Source: JAAGZL01 sp050290785 (GTDB lineage Bacteria > Pseudomonadota > Gammaproteobacteria > Chromatiales > Chromatiaceae). From it: a DNA stretch of 64,000 nucleotides. The notes under the pieces were generated by a model. It saw only the letters and a list, made by a program, of their open reading frames with translations, had not been told where the DNA came from and did not search any database. The translations under genes and the position numbers were made by a program. Location: NCBI GenBank assembly GCA_050290785.1, contig JBNKIR010000053.1, forward strand, positions 1 through 64,000, written 5' to 3'. This document shows, piece by piece, positions 8,648 through 18,820 of the stretch (position 1 is the stretch's first letter; each line of letters begins with the position of its first letter).

Positions 8648-10042
8648 TTATTTCTTTCTCTTCACAAACTTCTTCAGCCGCTGCCGCTTCTGCACCTGAC
8701 GCTTGGTCAGCACATTCTTTTTGCCTTCGTACGGATTGTCACCGCTGCGGAACTCCAATCTTATAGGGGTCCCGTCCAGCTTCAGTGCCTTGCGGAAACG
8801 ACCGACCAGAAAACGCTTATAACTATCTGGAACGGCATCGGTCTGATTGCCGTGGATCACTATGATGGGAGGGTTCTGCCCGCCCTGATGGGCGTAGCGT
8901 AGTTTGATGCGCCGGCCGTGCACCATGGGCGGCTGATGCTCCTGCACCGCCCACTCCAGGATGCGGTTCAGTTCTGGGGTTGCTATATCCATGGTGGCGT
9001 TGGCGTAGACCTTGTCCACTACCGGAAACATCTTGCCCACACCGGAGCCGTGCAGGGCGGAGATAAAGTGCTTCTCGGCAAAGTCCAGGAAGGGTAGCTT
9101 GCGCTCCAGATCATCCTTTATCTTCTCACGCCTGTCCGGATCCAGTCCGTCCCACTTATTGATGGCCACCACCAGGGCGCGGCCACTCTCCAGCACGTGA
9201 CCGGCCAGGGTCGCATCCTGATCTATGATATTAAGTTGCGCATCCAGTACCAGGATCACCACATTGGCCTCTTCGATGGCCTGCAGGGTCTTGATGACAC
9301 TGAATTTCTCGATGGCGTTGTCCACTTTGGATCGACGCCGTACCCCGGCGGTATCGATCAGGGTATAGCGCTTGCCGTCACGCTCGAACGGGATGAATAC
9401 GCTGTCTCTGGTGGTCCCTGGCTGGTCGAAGGCCACCACCCTATCCTCTCCCAAGAGCCGGTTTACCAGGGTGGACTTGCCGACGTTGGGACGACCGATG
9501 ATGGCCACCTTGATGCCCATGTCATAGCCGTCATCATCCCCATCTTCCGGCTCCGGCAGGGACTCCAGGGTCTGATTGATAAGCAGCTTAACCCCATGCC
9601 CATGCATTGCAGCGATAGGCACAGGGTCACCCAGACCGAGACTGTAGAAATCCGCACCGGCCACGGCCTTGTCCATATTCTCGCTCTTGTTCACCACCAG
9701 GGTGATGGGCTTGCCGGTACGTCGCAGCTGTTCGGCGATGGCCTCATCACCAGCGTTCATACCGTCTTTGGCGTCCAGGAGAAAGAAGATGTGGTCGGCG
9801 TCGCCTATGGCGGTGACCACCTGTTGCACCATCAGGGCCTCCACGCCCTCGGCGTCACCACTGATACCGCCGGTATCCACCACCAGATATGGACGTTTGC
9901 CCATGCGGCCAACACCGTATTGACGGTCGCGGGTCAGACCCGGCTGATCGGCAACCAACGCATCACGGCTGCGGGTAAGCCGGTTGAACAGGGTTGATTT
10001 ACCCACATTGGGTCGACCCACCAGGGCGATTACGGGAAGCAC
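8648..10042 (-). CDS. der: Ribosome assembly GTPase Der (EngA)
   Basis: Essential GTPase that assists 50S subunit maturation. The 464-residue protein carries two tandem G domains with P-loops GRPNVGKS at 9-16 and 183-190, Walker B and G3 motifs DTGGI and DTAGV, G4 motifs NKSE and NKWD, and the C-terminal KH-like domain ending in a Lys/Arg-rich tail. Between the G domains lies an acidic linker (EPEDGDDDGYD). Start is a GTG at 10042 with AGGA upstream. It is the last gene of the rlmN-pilW-rodZ-hisS-yfgM-bamB-der series. Confidence 0.98.
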   Translation of the reverse strand: MLPVIALVGRPNVGKSTLFNRLTRSRDALVADQPGLTRDRQYGVGRMGKRPYLVVDTGGISGDAEGVEALMVQQVVTAIGDADHIFFLLDAKDGMNAGDEAIAEQLRRTGKPITLVVNKSENMDKAVAGADFYSLGLGDPVPIAAMHGHGVKLLINQTLESLPEPEDGDDDGYDMGIKVAIIGRPNVGKSTLVNRLLGEDRVVAFDQPGTTRDSVFIPFERDGKRYTLIDTAGVRRRSKVDNAIEKFSVIKTLQAIEEANVVILVLDAQLNIIDQDATLAGHVLESGRALVVAINKWDGLDPDRREKIKDDLERKLPFLDFAEKHFISALHGSGVGKMFPVVDKVYANATMDIATPELNRILEWAVQEHQPPMVHGRRIKLRYAHQGGQNPPIIVIHGNQTDAVPDSYKRFLVGRFRKALKLDGTPIRLEFRSGDNPYEGKKNVLTKRQVQKRQRLKKFVKRKK

Positions 10043-10101
10043 TGTGATATTCCTAAATCCTGTTGCATGCCTTCGTGGTCACGCAATACGCTCAACTAAG
10101 G

Positions 10102-11277
10102 TTAGTTTCCGGAAACTGTAATGGCGGCAAGTTCTCCGCCATCGCCAAGGACATAGGCCACGTTACCATCGATTACCGGGGGAGTGGTTATAGCAGAGTC
10201 ACCGACGCGGCTCCTGGCCACCATGTGACCATCCTCCGGCGACAGCCAGTGCAGATATCCCTCGTAATCCCCCACCACGATATATTTACCCAGTACGGCC
10301 GGGGCCGTCAGCTTACGACCGTGCAGTTTGTCCTGCTTCCACATGGATGAGCTGTTCTTGGGATCTATGGCCCAGACCTTGTCTTCTGCGTCCGACACAT
10401 AGAGGTATTCATAATCCACCCCCAGACCGGCATAGGAGGACAACTCACGTCGCCAGATCACATCACCGGACTCTTCGGCCACTGCGGCCAACTGCCCCTG
10501 ATATGTGGCTACATAGACCACCCCGGACTGCACCACCGGATCACCGTCTATATCCACCATACGTTCAAGCTCAGAGCGGCCGCTGGGAACCGCTATGGTC
10601 GCCTCCCAAAACTGCTGCCCATTATCGATATCAAATGCGATCAGCTTACCGCTGGCGAAACCGCAGATCACCTTAGTACCACTTATGATCGGCGAGCTGT
10701 TGCCATGTAAGGTCAACACCGGGATAGAGCGGTCATACATCCAGGCCATCTTGCCATCCGAAACATTCAGCGCATACAGCTTGCCATCGACGGTATGTAC
10801 CAACACCATACCCTGAGACGCCTTGGGCACAGAGAGCACTTCGCTACTCACTCTGGAGCGCCAGACCTCAGATCCGTCCTGTTGCGACAGGGCCAGAACC
10901 TCTCCGTTGCTGGTTCCGATCAGTACCAGACCCTCGCCCGCACCAGGACCACCGGAGATCTCAAGACCCTCCTTCTCCACGCTCCATATGACATGCCCGT
11001 TACTGCTGTCGAGGGCCTTGATAAAACCTTCGCGATTCGCCACATAGACCCGGCCACCGCTTACGAACGGCACCAGTTTTACCCGCGCGTCCTCCGAACC
11101 TGATCCTACGGATACCGACCAGAGTTTTCTCACACTGATGCCGTTTTTAAGTTCAACCAGCTCGGCCGGGGGATCAACATTAGGTTCATCTTCCAGCAGT
11201 TTCAGTGGATCCATGGAACCGCAACTGACAAGCAGCAGCAGTGAGATAAGATAGATGGTAACTCTGGTTACAAACAT
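10102..11277 (-). CDS. bamB: Outer-membrane assembly lipoprotein BamB
   Basis: Lipoprotein of the BAM complex, which inserts beta-barrel proteins into the outer membrane. The N-terminus is a lipoprotein signal with lipobox LVSC (Cys19). The rest is an eight-bladed PQQ-type beta-propeller, visible as recurrent motifs such as GYVYVAN, VLIGTSNGEVLAL and GKLYALNVSDGKMAW. At 391 residues it matches E. coli BamB (392). Its ATG shares one base with the yfgM stop codon (TGATG), indicating translational coupling. Confidence 0.95.
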   Translation of the reverse strand: MFVTRVTIYLISLLLLVSCGSMDPLKLLEDEPNVDPPAELVELKNGISVRKLWSVSVGSGSEDARVKLVPFVSGGRVYVANREGFIKALDSSNGHVIWSVEKEGLEISGGPGAGEGLVLIGTSNGEVLALSQQDGSEVWRSRVSSEVLSVPKASQGMVLVHTVDGKLYALNVSDGKMAWMYDRSIPVLTLHGNSSPIISGTKVICGFASGKLIAFDIDNGQQFWEATIAVPSGRSELERMVDIDGDPVVQSGVVYVATYQGQLAAVAEESGDVIWRRELSSYAGLGVDYEYLYVSDAEDKVWAIDPKNSSSMWKQDKLHGRKLTAPAVLGKYIVVGDYEGYLHWLSPEDGHMVARSRVGDSAITTPPVIDGNVAYVLGDGGELAAITVSGN

Positions 11278-11921
11278 CAGTTCTCAGCCTTTGCAGTAGC
11301 CAGATCGTCCAGCTTCATCCGGATCAATGTTGGATTGGACGCATCATTGTCGAGGGCGTCCTGATAGGCGCTCCGCGCCGTGTCAAAGTCATCCCTCGCA
11401 CGTGCGATATCACCGCGCAGTGCAGAGAATTCTCCGACAAAACTATCTTTGGCCGCCTGGGCGACAACGGCCTCAGCACCATCGATATCGCCTTTATCCA
11501 GCAGGATTCGCGCCATGCGAATACGAGCCAGCTGTTGCAGGGACGGGTCCTTGGCATGTGTCTGTGCCCATTCATACTTGGCCTTGGCCCCATCCGCATC
11601 TCCCTGCCGCAATTTGGTCTTGGCCATATCCAATGCGGCAAAGACCGCATAACTGCTATCAGGCCATTCGGTGATGATCATCTCTCCCTGTTTCAAGGCA
11701 GACTCATCGTTGCCCGCCAGGGTGGCCTTTGCCATCTTCTCATAGCGCAGGGATGCCTGAGACGCCAGTTCGTCCTGATGCTGTGACCAGGCCTGCCAGC
11801 CAAATACCGCTCCCAAACCCAACACCAAGCCGGAAAGTATGGAGAATCCGTTTTCTCTCCACCACTTTTTTATCGCCTCAACCTGTTCTTCATCTGAGTC
11901 GTATACACCCACGTCATTCAC
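11277..11921 (-). CDS. yfgM: YfgM-family membrane-anchored TPR protein
   Basis: An inner-membrane periplasmic chaperone-like protein; E. coli YfgM (also called AncA/DcrB-independent partner of PpiD) associates with the Sec translocon. The 214-residue chain has an acidic cytoplasmic N-terminus (YDSDEEQVEAIKKWWREN), one membrane helix at about 27-46 (FSILSGLVLGLGAVFGW), and periplasmic TPR repeats. The start is a GTG at 11921 preceded by GGGGGA at 6-nt spacing. Position between hisS and bamB is the conserved gammaproteobacterial one. Confidence 0.93.
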   Translation of the reverse strand: MNDVGVYDSDEEQVEAIKKWWRENGFSILSGLVLGLGAVFGWQAWSQHQDELASQASLRYEKMAKATLAGNDESALKQGEMIITEWPDSSYAVFAALDMAKTKLRQGDADGAKAKYEWAQTHAKDPSLQQLARIRMARILLDKGDIDGAEAVVAQAAKDSFVGEFSALRGDIARARDDFDTARSAYQDALDNDASNPTLIRMKLDDLATAKAEN

Positions 11922-12016
11922 CTTTTGTCCCCCGCCTGGGAGAAACGTCAGAAAAATAATCTATTACGGCCGCTACCGGGGCAAGATTGTGCCACCATTT
12001 ACAACCAGCGCATAGC

Positions 12017-13294
12017 CTAACACCCATCCAGCATGGGCCGGAAAAAATCCCCAAGCGCATCCAGGGCAATCTCCTGCTGCTCACTATCATCGCGCAGGGG
12101 TTTTACCCCTACCACGCCACGCTGCAGTTCGTCCTCGCCAAGCACCAGGGCAAACATGGCGCCGCTGCGATCCGCCTTCTTGAACTGGCTCTTGAAGCTA
12201 CCTCCACCACAATTGGTGAGCAGACGCAGGCCTCGTATCTTATCCCTGAGACCCTCTGCCAGGATTAGCCCCTGCCGTTGCGGCTCTTCTCCCACCAGGA
12301 CCATATAGGCGTGTAGACCTTCTGTTTGCCTGGCAGTTTCCGTCTCTTCCAGAAGTGCGATGAGACGCTCAATACCCATGGCGAAACCGATCGCTGGGGT
12401 GCCACGACCACCAAGCTGCTCAACCAGACCGTCATATCTGCCGCCGGCACATACAGTGCCCTGGGCGCCAAGACGGTCAGTGACCCACTCAAATACGGTA
12501 CGGGAGTAGTAGTCCAGCCCCCTGACCAAACGCGGATTTACCACATAACTGACCCCGGACGCATCCAGACCGGCGCGAAGGGCATCGAAGTGACCCCTGG
12601 ATTCTTCACCCAGGTATTCCAGCAACGCTGGTGCGCTCGCTATCAGCCCTTGCATATCTTCATTCTTTGAGTCCAGGACCCGCAGTGGATTGGTGTCGAG
12701 ACGACGCAGACTCTCCTCATCCAACTGATCTTTATGGTCCGACAGATATGCAACCAGTTTGTCCCGATATACGGTACGCTCTTCTGTCGTGCCCAGGGTA
12801 TTTATCTGCAGCTCCAGACCATCCAGACCCAGGGCCCGCCAGATCCGGTTGCTGATAAGGATTACCTCCAGATCGATGTCCGGACCTTCCATGCCATAGG
12901 TCTCTACCCCGATCTGGTTAAACTGGCGGAAACGTCCCTTCTGTGGACGCTCATGGCGAAACATCGGTCCCTGATACCATAGACGCTGTACCTGGTTGTG
13001 AAAGAGTCCGTTTTCTATGCCTGCCCGCACACACCCGGCCGTACCCTCCGGACGCAGGGTAAGACTGTCACCATTACGGTCATCGAAGGTGTACATCTCC
13101 TTCTCAACTATATCGGTAACCTCACCTATGGAGCGTTTGAACAGATCCGTCATCTCCAGGATGGGCATGCGGATCTCACTGTATCCATAAGCGGCAAGTA
13201 CCTCTCTCACCCTACCCTCCAGTAACTGCCACAAAGGAGTCTGGTCCGGCAGGATGTCTCGCATGCCGCGTATGGCCTGAATATTTTTCGCCAT
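12017..13294 (-). CDS. hisS: Histidyl-tRNA synthetase
   Basis: Charges tRNA-His. Class II synthetase of 425 residues: N-terminal IQAIRGMRDILPDQ, motif 2 (RPEGTAGCVRAG and YQGPMFRHERPQKGRFRQF), the histidine A motif LVRGLDYYSRTVFEW, motif 3 with PAIGFAMGIERL, and a C-terminal anticodon-binding domain. I start it at the ATG at 13294; a TTG one codon upstream is less likely. It directly follows rodZ: ispG, which usually lies between the two, is absent here. Confidence 0.97.
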   Translation of the reverse strand: MAKNIQAIRGMRDILPDQTPLWQLLEGRVREVLAAYGYSEIRMPILEMTDLFKRSIGEVTDIVEKEMYTFDDRNGDSLTLRPEGTAGCVRAGIENGLFHNQVQRLWYQGPMFRHERPQKGRFRQFNQIGVETYGMEGPDIDLEVILISNRIWRALGLDGLELQINTLGTTEERTVYRDKLVAYLSDHKDQLDEESLRRLDTNPLRVLDSKNEDMQGLIASAPALLEYLGEESRGHFDALRAGLDASGVSYVVNPRLVRGLDYYSRTVFEWVTDRLGAQGTVCAGGRYDGLVEQLGGRGTPAIGFAMGIERLIALLEETETARQTEGLHAYMVLVGEEPQRQGLILAEGLRDKIRGLRLLTNCGGGSFKSQFKKADRSGAMFALVLGEDELQRGVVGVKPLRDDSEQQEIALDALGDFFRPMLDGC

Positions 13295-13334
13295 CAATAA
13301 CCCGTGTTGTTTCTATCTATCTTGAATACCCTGA

Positions 13335-14417
13335 CTAGGGTTTATCTATCTTTCCGTTATCTATAGTAAAGCGCGCAACGCCGCCGCTGGAAAACCTCTC
13401 GATGTCTGCGATCTTTCCATCGATCTCAACCTGAACCGCCTTAGAGTTACCCAATACGACCTTATACGGCATAGTACTGGTCAATCTCTTTCTCGATCCT
13501 TTTGTATGTTCTCCGATCAGAATCACCCTATCCTTCGCATCCCTTACCTTTACCCATCCGGAATCAACAAAATTGAACCACACCCCCTCATCCACAGCAG
13601 GCGCCGGTTTTACCGGCTTGGGTTGAGGTGCAGGAGCAGGAGAAGCCACTACCGTTTTTATCGGTTCTGGTGCTACCTCCACTACTGGTTTCGCCTCTTC
13701 CGCCACTTCTGGTTGCTGTGGCAGCGACAGTGGAATTGATTCACTTCCGCTGGCTGACGACTCCGGCTCTATCTCTTTGATCGCTGAAACTACCGGTTCC
13801 TGCGCCCGTTCCAATTGAATGGTGTCCTTAACCCTCTCTGGAGCCTCCTCCTCAACCTGAGACTCATCCGCCACCTCACTGTTTGGAAGAAGAGGAATCG
13901 ATAAGGATTGAGATGCAGTAGCTTCTCCATTCTCCGGGGGGGCAGGTATCACCAATTCTGGTTTGGGCGCATCTGCCATGTTGACCAGTTTTTGCACCGC
14001 TTGACCCAGATCGTCCCACCATATGACCAGAGGGACAAGAATAACCGCCGCCATCACTACAATACTGGCAATCCTGATCAGATCATGGTCGCCGCTTACC
14101 TCCACTTTGGTGTCTGATTCCACCAATTGCTGTTCTGAAGATTCCACCTCAAAACCGAACTTTGAGTAGGCATCAAGAACCGGCCCGACCGGCTCTTCCA
14201 GCAAACGCGCATAATTCTTCAGATAACCGCGCACAAATACCGGCTCAGGCAGCGCGTTAAAATCGTCTGCCTCGATTGCGGTTATCTTAAATTCGGACAG
14301 ATGCAACATGGCGGCAACTGCCGCAACATCCAAACCTTTGGCCTCACGCGAACGACGCAGAATGGTTCCTGGTCCGTCTATCAAACCCGCTTGCGTAGGT
14401 ACATCTATATTGTTCAT
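13335..14417 (-). CDS. rodZ: Cytoskeletal bitopic protein RodZ
   Basis: Links MreB filaments to the cell-wall elongation machinery. The 360-residue protein shows an N-terminal helix-turn-helix of the HTH_25 type (VAAVAAMLHLSEFKITAIEA), a conserved FVRGYLKNYARLL segment, one membrane helix at about 114-134, a long Pro/Glu/Val-rich periplasmic linker (140-275) and a C-terminal beta-rich DUF4115 domain beginning GVWFNFVDSGWVKV. Its ATG overlaps the pilW stop by 4 nt (ATGA). Confidence 0.94.
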   Translation of the reverse strand: MNNIDVPTQAGLIDGPGTILRRSREAKGLDVAAVAAMLHLSEFKITAIEADDFNALPEPVFVRGYLKNYARLLEEPVGPVLDAYSKFGFEVESSEQQLVESDTKVEVSGDHDLIRIASIVVMAAVILVPLVIWWDDLGQAVQKLVNMADAPKPELVIPAPPENGEATASQSLSIPLLPNSEVADESQVEEEAPERVKDTIQLERAQEPVVSAIKEIEPESSASGSESIPLSLPQQPEVAEEAKPVVEVAPEPIKTVVASPAPAPQPKPVKPAPAVDEGVWFNFVDSGWVKVRDAKDRVILIGEHTKGSRKRLTSTMPYKVVLGNSKAVQVEIDGKIADIERFSSGGVARFTIDNGKIDKP

Positions 14418-15214
14418 TTTTTCAATGAATCCTTTAGTAATTTCACCTCCATTGAATCCGGAAAGCTCCCTTTAAGTTGTATGGAATAGCTGGCTACGGC
14501 GTTTTTATTTCCGAGCTTACGCTCAATCTGTATCCCCAGCCATAGTGACTGAGGGGTAAATTTTGCAGCGTTATGATAGCGTTTAAGGAAATCCCTGGCC
14601 GCCATCATCTCACCTGTCTCGTAACTGAGTCTGGCCATCTGGAAAAGAGCGACTGAAAACTTGCTGTTTTTCTGCAGGGCTCTGCGCAGGTAGGCCTCCG
14701 CCAGATCCAGATCTTTTGTCTGTCTGGCACAAATACCTGCATTGGTTAGTGCAACTTCCGGAGTTGAATAGAGTGGATTTTTCAACGCCTCTTTGAACTG
14801 CGTATCCGCCTCTTTATACTTCTTTTGTCCGCACAGGAAAGTGCCATATGCATTCAGGGTATAGGGGTTCTTTGGTTGCAGGCCCTTGGCACGTCTGAAG
14901 TGCGAATCCGCCAGGCTGTTTTCTCCCAAACGGCTATAGATGATGGCCATTACATTGTGGGCCTCACCATTGTTGGGGTCTACCGAAACCGCCTTCTTGA
15001 TATTCTTGAGCGCCTCATCCAGCTGATCCTGTTGCATATAGACGACGGACAGCCTCACGTAGACATCCCCGGTACCCTTCTTCTGTGGAGTCTGGCCAAG
15101 TGAACCGGTTGAATCATCTCCGCCGGGTCTGACCCCAATGGTCTGGCATCCGGTGAGACCAAAAGCAAGGATCATGATTGTTGCGACTAAGGCTTTGGAA
15201 AGATCCAATTTCAC
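14414..15214 (-). CDS. pilW: Type IV pilus biogenesis/stability lipoprotein PilW (PilF)
   Basis: Outer-membrane lipoprotein needed for multimerisation of the PilQ secretin in type IV pilus systems. I place the start at the GTG at 15214 (MKLDLSKALVATIMILAF), with GGAGG 9 nt upstream. It overlaps the rlmN stop as GTGA. A TTG at 15232 would put the ribosome-binding site inside the gene. The 266-residue product has a lipobox (LTGC) followed by at least five TPR repeats. The gene sits in the rlmN-pilW-rodZ order common in pilus-bearing gammaproteobacteria. Confidence 0.92.
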   Translation of the reverse strand: MKLDLSKALVATIMILAFGLTGCQTIGVRPGGDDSTGSLGQTPQKKGTGDVYVRLSVVYMQQDQLDEALKNIKKAVSVDPNNGEAHNVMAIIYSRLGENSLADSHFRRAKGLQPKNPYTLNAYGTFLCGQKKYKEADTQFKEALKNPLYSTPEVALTNAGICARQTKDLDLAEAYLRRALQKNSKFSVALFQMARLSYETGEMMAARDFLKRYHNAAKFTPQSLWLGIQIERKLGNKNAVASYSIQLKGSFPDSMEVKLLKDSLKK

Positions 15215-16302
15215 TTTGTTATTCCTCCACAAGAGATATTATCTTTATTCAGGGTACGTCTACTCTTATCATTGACCCTGCCGACCAGCTGCCCGCAAGC
15301 AGCATCAATATCGTCACCCCTGGTCTTTCTGGTGATGGATATTATGCCAGCCTTCATCAATCTCTGCCTAAATGCTTCTACCCTTTCCGGTGGTGACGCC
15401 CTGTACTCGCTGCCTGGGAATGGGTTAAATGGGATCAGGTTCATCTTGGACGGAGTACCTTCCAGTAATCTGATCAACTCCTTGGCGTGGGCGATGCTAT
15501 CGTTAACACCATCCAGCATAACGTATTCCCAGGTCACCTTGCGCCTTTTGTCGTTCTTTACAAAATCGCGGCAGGCAGGAATCAGTTCCTCTAGGGGATA
15601 TTTCCTGTTGAGCGGCACCAGTTGATCCCGCAGCTCATTGTTCGGGGCATGCAGCGACACCGCCAGGCTGACATCGCACACCTTACGCAGTTCACGCAGC
15701 GCGGGAACCACCCCGGCGGTACTGACAGTCACCCGGTATTTTGACAGACCGTAGGCCAGATCGTCCTGCATGATGTTCATGGCGGCAACCACGGCATCCA
15801 GGTTGGCCAGGGGCTCACCCATACCCATAAGGACCACGTTGGTCAGAGGCTGTTCCATCATCCTGACCGCCATCCAGACCTGGCCTATGATCTCGGCGGT
15901 AGAGAGATTACGGTTAAAACCCTGTTTGGCCGTAGAGCAGAAACTACAGTCCAGGGCACAACCTACCTGGGATGAGACACAGAGGGTGGTACGCCCATCA
16001 TCCGGGATCATCACCGTCTCGATACGGTTGTTGCAATCCAGCTCCAGCAGCCACTTGCGGGTGCCGTCCCTGGATGGCTGTTCCAGGACCACCTCAGGCA
16101 CCTTTATCTCGGAGACCAGCTTGAGCCGGGCACGCAGATTCTTGCTCAGATCTGTCATCAGATCGAAGTCGATGATGCCGTGTTTATGGATCCACTTCAG
16201 GACCTGGCGGGCATGGAAGGTCTTAAACCCCATGCTCTCGAAATAGGATTCCATGGCCCCGCGCTCCAGGCCGAGCAGATTTATTTTGTCCTGTGATGCC
16301 AA
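15211..16302 (-). CDS. rlmN: Dual-specificity 23S rRNA/tRNA (adenine-C2) methyltransferase RlmN
   Basis: Radical-SAM enzyme that methylates A2503 of 23S rRNA and A37 of some tRNAs. The 363-residue protein has the N-terminal KINLLGL element, the cluster motif CALDCSFC, the GMGEPLAN SAM-binding segment, and the C-terminal Cys in DAACGQL that takes part in the methyl-transfer cycle. The apparent start is a TTG at 16302; the family N-terminus (KINLL) begins seven residues later, so an internal start is unlikely. It heads the pilW-rodZ-hisS-yfgM-bamB-der series. Confidence 0.96.
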   Translation of the reverse strand: MASQDKINLLGLERGAMESYFESMGFKTFHARQVLKWIHKHGIIDFDLMTDLSKNLRARLKLVSEIKVPEVVLEQPSRDGTRKWLLELDCNNRIETVMIPDDGRTTLCVSSQVGCALDCSFCSTAKQGFNRNLSTAEIIGQVWMAVRMMEQPLTNVVLMGMGEPLANLDAVVAAMNIMQDDLAYGLSKYRVTVSTAGVVPALRELRKVCDVSLAVSLHAPNNELRDQLVPLNRKYPLEELIPACRDFVKNDKRRKVTWEYVMLDGVNDSIAHAKELIRLLEGTPSKMNLIPFNPFPGSEYRASPPERVEAFRQRLMKAGIISITRKTRGDDIDAACGQLVGRVNDKSRRTLNKDNISCGGITK

Positions 16303-16467
16303 TTTAGACTCTACAATCTCTAGATATATGCAGTAACCATTTGATCATTAGGAGAAAAATTTGTTCTCTCCCCATGTCATAACAGTTACAAATCAGTTGG
16401 TTAGTTTACCTTGCGCGGGGGTGTGCTGGCAAAATTATCAGATCAGACTGTGAGGCAGTACAAAGGG

Positions 16468-18681
16468 CTAAATCCGGCGCCTAACTTCCAACACGTCAGA
16501 GAGCTGGGCAATCTTCCCCAATACAGTGCTTAGCTGCTCCATGTCTCTGATTTCTATGGTAAAACGCATTGACGCCTGATCAGTACGTCTGTCGGTCTTG
16601 GTGTTTACTGCAGATAGGTCTATCTCTTCATTGGTCAGTATGGATGAGATATCCCGCAACAGACCCTTGCGGTCATTGGCCAACACCTGGATATCCACCT
16701 GATAGGATGACCCTATATACTCATCACTCCAGTTCAGCTTCGCCAGCCGATCGGACATGGTGGGGCTCACCTTTTTGATTATGGGGCAATCCCGGCGATG
16801 CACGGTTATCCCGTGTCCCCGGGTGATGAATCCTATGATCGGATCGCCTGGCACCGGCTTACAGCAGTGGGCAATGTGGGTCATCAGATCGCCTACACCC
16901 TCGACCACAACCTCACTGCCACTTTTCTTGGCGCCATGGTGGCGTCGGTGCAGGCGCACCTGATCCGACTCTTCGGCAACAGGCGCCTGACGATTCCTGA
17001 TCCCCAGGGCCAGATGCACCGGCGAGAGGTCGCCCCTGCCAATAACCGCGTACAGATCATCTATCTTCTTGAGATTGTGCCGCTTGGCCTCCTGCTGCAG
17101 ATCTGGACCCTCGATGCCCAGGCGGGTCAATTCACGCTCCAGGCTGGTCTGCCCGATACGTACATGATCATCGTAATTCTGCTGTTTGAACCACTGTCGG
17201 ACCTTGGCACGGGCGTTTGCCGTCTTGAGATATCCCATCCTGGGACTAAGCCAGTCACGACTGGGCTTACCCTCTTTGGCGGTCAGTATCTCCACCATCT
17301 GCCCGCTCTCCAGGGGATGGGTGAGTTGGGCAATACGCCCGTCTATCTTGGCCCCGCGACAGCCGTGACCCACCTCGGTATGAATGGCATAGGCAAAATC
17401 CAGGGGGGTGGACCCCTTGGGCAGTTCGATCACATTACCCTTGGGGGTAAGCACATAGACCTGATCCGCCTCGAAATCCGGCCTGGCGGAGTCGAGAAAA
17501 TCCTGCTCCCTCTCCTCTGACCCCTGGGACTCCAGCCAACTGCGCATCAGGGCAATGCGGCGTTCGAATTCCGCATCCGATTCGCCCCTCTCCTTATAAC
17601 GCCAATGGGCGGCAACACCCAGCTCGGCGTGTTCATGCATCTCCTTGGTCCTGATCTGGACCTCAAGCGGCTTATCCTCGGGACCGATCACAGCGGTGTG
17701 GATAGAGCGGTACAGATTGGCCTTGGGGGTGGCGATATAGTCATCAAACTCGCCTGGTATATGGCGCCAAAGACCGTGCACCACGCCCAGGGCCGCATAG
17801 CACTCGGCCTCGGAATTCACCAGCACCCTTATCCCGCGCAGATCAAAGATCTGATCGAAACCAACCGATTTGCGCTGCATCTTTTTCCAGATGCTGTAGA
17901 TATGTTTGGGGCGACCGCTTATATCCGCCTTGAGACCGATAGCATTGAACTTCTCCTGCAAAACCGCGATCAGCTCGGCCACGAACTCCTCGCGCTCCAC
18001 CCGCTTGCCATCCAGCTGACTTGCTATCGCCTTGTATGTATCAGGCTCCATATAGCGCAGACATAGATCTTCCAGTTCCCACTTGATATGCCAGATACCC
18101 AGCCTGTTGGCCAGGGGCGCATATATATCGTGGGTCTCCTGGGCCTCCCAGACCCGGTTCTCCCCAGGCAGGAACTTCAGTCCCCGCATCTTGTTGAGAC
18201 GTTCCGCCAGCACCACCAACACCACCCGTATGTCATCGGCCATCGCCAGCAACATGCGACGCAGATTTTCCGCATGCCGTTTTTCATCACGACTGGTTAC
18301 GCCAACAGAAGATTCCGCCACCAGTCCGATACGATCCAGATCCCGCACCAGACCTGCGACCCCTTCACCGAAGCGGGCGACGATCTGTTCAGAATCACGC
18401 GCAGTGCCGGACAGTCCATAATGCAGTATGGCGGCGGCCAGGGTATCGCTGTCTATCGACAGATCATGCAGGATATCGCCTATCGACATGGCCTGGTGCA
18501 ACTGTTCGGCATACCCTTCCACGCCAGCCTTCTGCAGCAGGCCCTCTACATACAGGCACACATCTTTGAGCAGTTGAATCTCATCGTCACTGCGTTTATC
18601 GGCAACAGATCCCAACCAGGACTCTAGGTCTGTCTGGCAGAAATCGCCCTTTCCGCTTTTCTTGGAGCTTACTGTTACCAT
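16468..18681 (-). CDS. relA: GTP pyrophosphokinase RelA ((p)ppGpp synthetase I)
   Basis: Makes (p)ppGpp on starved ribosomes. The 737-residue protein is laid out as a degenerate HD hydrolase domain, a synthetase domain (GRPKHIYSIWKKMQRK, FDLRGIRVLV, YRSIHTAVIGP, EVQIRTKEMHEHAE), TGS (VYVLTPKGNVIELPKGSTPL), a zinc-finger/RIS region with HCCKPVPGD, and a C-terminal ACT domain. The hydrolase motif expected as HD is ILHYGLSG, so this is RelA rather than the bifunctional SpoT. It is preceded on its transcript side by a 199-bp gap with one palindromic repeat. Confidence 0.96.
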   Translation of the reverse strand: MVTVSSKKSGKGDFCQTDLESWLGSVADKRSDDEIQLLKDVCLYVEGLLQKAGVEGYAEQLHQAMSIGDILHDLSIDSDTLAAAILHYGLSGTARDSEQIVARFGEGVAGLVRDLDRIGLVAESSVGVTSRDEKRHAENLRRMLLAMADDIRVVLVVLAERLNKMRGLKFLPGENRVWEAQETHDIYAPLANRLGIWHIKWELEDLCLRYMEPDTYKAIASQLDGKRVEREEFVAELIAVLQEKFNAIGLKADISGRPKHIYSIWKKMQRKSVGFDQIFDLRGIRVLVNSEAECYAALGVVHGLWRHIPGEFDDYIATPKANLYRSIHTAVIGPEDKPLEVQIRTKEMHEHAELGVAAHWRYKERGESDAEFERRIALMRSWLESQGSEEREQDFLDSARPDFEADQVYVLTPKGNVIELPKGSTPLDFAYAIHTEVGHGCRGAKIDGRIAQLTHPLESGQMVEILTAKEGKPSRDWLSPRMGYLKTANARAKVRQWFKQQNYDDHVRIGQTSLERELTRLGIEGPDLQQEAKRHNLKKIDDLYAVIGRGDLSPVHLALGIRNRQAPVAEESDQVRLHRRHHGAKKSGSEVVVEGVGDLMTHIAHCCKPVPGDPIIGFITRGHGITVHRRDCPIIKKVSPTMSDRLAKLNWSDEYIGSSYQVDIQVLANDRKGLLRDISSILTNEEIDLSAVNTKTDRRTDQASMRFTIEIRDMEQLSTVLGKIAQLSDVLEVRRRI

Positions 18682-18820
18682 TTAATGCTGTTCCTGACCC
18701 AACCCGCTGCATATTCGGTTTCGATAGCATCAAAACCTATCACACAATGATGGATCTCCATTCTATCTGCCCTAAACAGACACAAATCACCTCAATGCCT
18801 AACCTATCTAATCGATTTTC

